Source: Solidesulfovibrio aerotolerans
Lineage (GTDB): Bacteria; Desulfobacterota; Desulfovibrionia; Desulfovibrionales; Desulfovibrionaceae
Assembly (NCBI RefSeq): GCF_009856865.1
Contig: NZ_WVUD01000019.1
Coordinates: forward strand, 1 to 64,000
Direction: 5' to 3'
DNA: 64,000 nt
Positions within the stretch are counted from its first letter, which is position 1; every line of letters starts with the position of its first letter. Made by a program: the position numbers and the translations under genes. The notes below the pieces were generated by a model. That model made no database searches, was not told the DNA's origin, and saw only the letters and a program-made list of their open reading frames with translations. Below, piece by piece: positions 61,870 through 64,000 of this stretch.

Positions 61870-63894
61870 CTAGGTCAGCGCAGGCTTGGCCGAAGCGGAC
61901 GTAGGACGTTTCACGGCGAGGTGCCGCGCAGGGCCCTGGGCCGCCAAACCGCCTTGGGCCAGCCCGAGCACATATTCTGGAAATCCCAGTCCAATGAGTG
62001 CTTTCGCCTGGGCAAGCTTTGCCGTCAGCGCCTGCGATACGGCAGTGTGGCGCTTCTCGACACAGGCTTGCGCCAGTGCAAGCACCGGGGCATGGCAGGT
62101 GTGCAGGGCTGCCTCGACTGCAGCAGCGGCAGCGGCGTCATCGTTGTGACTTAATAAATAGTGAAAATAGGTTTCGGTCTGACTGCCCCGGTACTGCAGC
62201 ATCATTTCCGCCAGCACGGCAGCATTGTCGCGCTTCCCGTCCGTTTCGGCCGCAAACAGCACATCCAGATTAAAATCTTTGTGCGGTGTCGTGAAGACCA
62301 GCGCCATGAGGCGCGATAGGGAAGATTTGCCGCGCTTCATATGATTGACGGCAACGATGTGCGCCAACCGGAAAAATCGTGCCGACGCCTCGTTTCCCTG
62401 TCGCCAGCAATCCTCGGCGGCGGCGCAATGTTGCGGCCAGAGCTCTTCAATCGCCAACTGGACATCATTGGCGCACTGCTGCAGCAGACTGATGACGATG
62501 GCGTCGCCCTTCTCCCAGCCGGCCCGGCTCTCCCGATAATATTTCATGAGCAGGGCTTCGCGCTCACCGTTGAGAAAATACGGGAGCATATAACCTACGC
62601 AGTACCTATTGTTGAGGTACTGGTTATAACTTTCCACTCCAGGCAATATTGAATAAAAAAGCGTGCAGCACTGCTCAAACGTATTTCTGACGCCGGCGTC
62701 CTCGATAACGTAGTCTTTTATGCCGATTTTACGTTTTCCTGAAACTGTTTCCGTGACGCACTCCGCAACATGCGATCCCACATAGCAGGTCAGGCGGGAA
62801 TTAATTGATTCCAGCGACTGAAACTGAATGCGCTTCATGACGTTTATGGTCTCGTTAATCTCCGATGTCCGCGTCCAGGGATCGAAGAAAATGAATCCCG
62901 GATTGATGACAATTCCAAGGTCGTTCAATATTGCTATGGCTTCCAAGTGCTCTTCAACGGTTTCCTGCTTGCGGTATCGGTCTAAAACAGGCTGGGAAAA
63001 AGACTCGATGCCCAGAAAGACGCCGGCCAACCCGGCCTTTTTCAGCAATTTAAACAGTGGAGCCCGAACTGCGGCGGAACGGCACATGAAACCGAACCGG
63101 ATGTCGGGCAATTTCTCCAGGACAAGGGTGGCGAAGCGCTCGGCCCGCTGTTGTGACCTGGGGGTATCAAGCAGAAAATTGTCGTCCACAAAATAGAAAT
63201 GCGCGCAATGATACCGTTGGTACACAGCCTGCATTTCGGCCACAACGTCCTCGATATCCCGCGGCCGCCAGAGCCTTTTCCCGCCGGCTTGCGGGATGCT
63301 GCAAAAACTGCAGTTGTGCGGGCAGCCTCGTGAAGCCGCAATACTCGTCTGCGGGTGCAGGCGAAGCTGCCAGGGCAGCATATCCCGGGCCGGCCAGGGC
63401 AGGGTGTCAACGTCAAGCGGCTGGTCCTGGAGGAATTCCAGGACTTCGGCCTGCTCCCACCGCGTAACGGCGTCCAGGGCTGTCAGCACCCGGGGCGTGA
63501 GGACTTCCCCCTCGCCACGGACAATGGCGTCCGGTTGGAAACAGGCGAGATCCTCCGTCGTCAGGGTGGTGGGCAGAATCCCCCCCAGCAGAAGGCGGAT
63601 GCCCGCGTCACATTGCCGGATCTGCTTGGCGATGCGCACGCCGTGTTCGGCGTTCATGGTCGAGAGTGTCAGGCCGACGTAGTCAGGCGTAAGGGAGCGC
63701 AGCAAGGCCGGGATGTAGTGGGCCGACGGATCGATGAGGGAACAGTCCCAGAGATGGACTTCGTGCGTGTCGCCAAGCTGTTGCCGCACGGCTGCGGCGA
63801 CAGAGGCAAGCCCGAGATTTTCCAAGTGGAGTTGGCTGCCGGTATTGGCGTTGGCCGGCGGATTGATCAGGAGCAGCTTTTTCTTCGTACGCAT
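61870..63894 (-). CDS. B12-binding radical SAM protein
   Basis: A 674-residue protein. Residues 1-140 are a cobalamin-binding-type Rossmann domain (LLLINPPANANTGS, DYVGLTLSTMNAEHGVRIAKQI, LLLGGILPTTLTTEDLACF, AIVRGEGEV). The radical SAM domain has CPHNCSFC (Cys191, Cys195, Cys198), with HFYFVDDNFLLD and GFMCRSAAVRAPLFKLLKKAGLAGVFLGIESFS. A long C-terminal region (430-674) is unusual and contains two stretches rich in Ala/Thr/His. The class includes methyltransferases and ring-forming enzymes acting on RiPPs, lipids or antibiotics; the substrate is unknown. Its middle (62.5-63.0 kb) has clearly lower GC than all neighbours, suggesting recent transfer. The upstream side of its likely operon is beyond 64 kb. 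Confidence 0.85.
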   Translation of the reverse strand: MRTKKKLLLINPPANANTGSQLHLENLGLASVAAAVRQQLGDTHEVHLWDCSLIDPSAHYIPALLRSLTPDYVGLTLSTMNAEHGVRIAKQIRQCDAGIRLLLGGILPTTLTTEDLACFQPDAIVRGEGEVLTPRVLTALDAVTRWEQAEVLEFLQDQPLDVDTLPWPARDMLPWQLRLHPQTSIAASRGCPHNCSFCSIPQAGGKRLWRPRDIEDVVAEMQAVYQRYHCAHFYFVDDNFLLDTPRSQQRAERFATLVLEKLPDIRFGFMCRSAAVRAPLFKLLKKAGLAGVFLGIESFSQPVLDRYRKQETVEEHLEAIAILNDLGIVINPGFIFFDPWTRTSEINETINVMKRIQFQSLESINSRLTCYVGSHVAECVTETVSGKRKIGIKDYVIEDAGVRNTFEQCCTLFYSILPGVESYNQYLNNRYCVGYMLPYFLNGEREALLMKYYRESRAGWEKGDAIVISLLQQCANDVQLAIEELWPQHCAAAEDCWRQGNEASARFFRLAHIVAVNHMKRGKSSLSRLMALVFTTPHKDFNLDVLFAAETDGKRDNAAVLAEMMLQYRGSQTETYFHYLLSHNDDAAAAAAVEAALHTCHAPVLALAQACVEKRHTAVSQALTAKLAQAKALIGLGFPEYVLGLAQGGLAAQGPARHLAVKRPTSASAKPALT

Positions 63895-64000
63895 TATCCG
63901 ACGCCCCTTGAGAAAATCGTAAGCTGCATCGGAGTATGAGCCCTGGCAGCGTTTCCAGAACGTGATGCTAGGCCGCGCTTTGGTCCTGGGTGCGGCGTTC

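Overview
The window looks like chromosomal DNA of a high-GC, anaerobic, sulfate-reducing deltaproteobacterium of the Desulfovibrionaceae (Desulfovibrio/Solidesulfovibrio type). The main reasons are a complete hdrCBA-floxDCBA block next to an iron alcohol dehydrogenase, in the order I recall from Desulfovibrio vulgaris, a tetraheme type I cytochrome c3 gene, many two-component systems, and the anaerobic (cbiG, cbiH/cobJ) branch of cobalamin synthesis. I saw no rRNA, tRNA, CRISPR array or intact insertion sequence. Species assignment is inference from gene content.

Layout. 0.1-5 kb: minus-strand operon of a HAMP-ended membrane sensor, a secreted three-repeat protein and a GH57 enzyme. 5.3-8.3 kb: phoB-phoR-pstB with a Pho-box-like site upstream. 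8.5-12.3 kb: periplasmic binding protein plus hybrid histidine kinase. 12.4-14.4 kb: single-domain response regulator coupled to a kinase-fold-like protein. 14.5-16.4 kb: divergent transaldolase and rpiA. 16.7-17.8 kb: two arsenate-reductase-type proteins. 18.3-26.8 kb: adh with a sigma-54-type promoter, then the Hdr-Flox electron-bifurcation operon. 26.9-31.2 kb: ferritin-like protein, TrfA-like initiator protein and an NtrB/NtrC-type pair. 31.4-36 kb: HdeA-like protein, K+ channel with a cyclic-nucleotide-binding partner, DnaJ-domain protein, CheX. 36-44.2 kb: DsbD, a D,D-carboxypeptidase, a GAF kinase, an LprI-like protein, cbiG and cobJ. 44.2-52.6 kb: cytochrome c3, an acidic repeat protein, a diguanylate cyclase, a helicase-exonuclease fusion and a lysozyme-like protein. 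52.7-57.7 kb: aspartate aminotransferase-kinase-regulator operon and sfsA. 57.8-64 kb: Lon-like protease, an unknown partner, FmdB zinc ribbon and a B12-binding radical SAM protein of lower GC.

How the genes work together. The energy-metabolism core is alcohol oxidation by Adh to NADH, which FloxABCD-HdrABC is known in relatives to couple to ferredoxin and a disulfide protein such as DsrC; periplasmic cytochrome c3 is the other electron carrier. Two NtrC-type activators lie in the window and the adh leader carries a near-perfect -24/-12 element, but no direct link between them can be read from sequence.

The most striking unexplained structure is a family of GC-rich intergenic hairpin elements (eight copies). 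Every copy lies beyond the 3' end of at least one gene, and the composite ones lie between convergent genes. Other items worth a second look are the MrfA-MrfB-like fusion, the SidJ-like protein coupled to a response regulator, the TrfA-like chromosomal gene and the low-GC radical SAM gene at the right edge.
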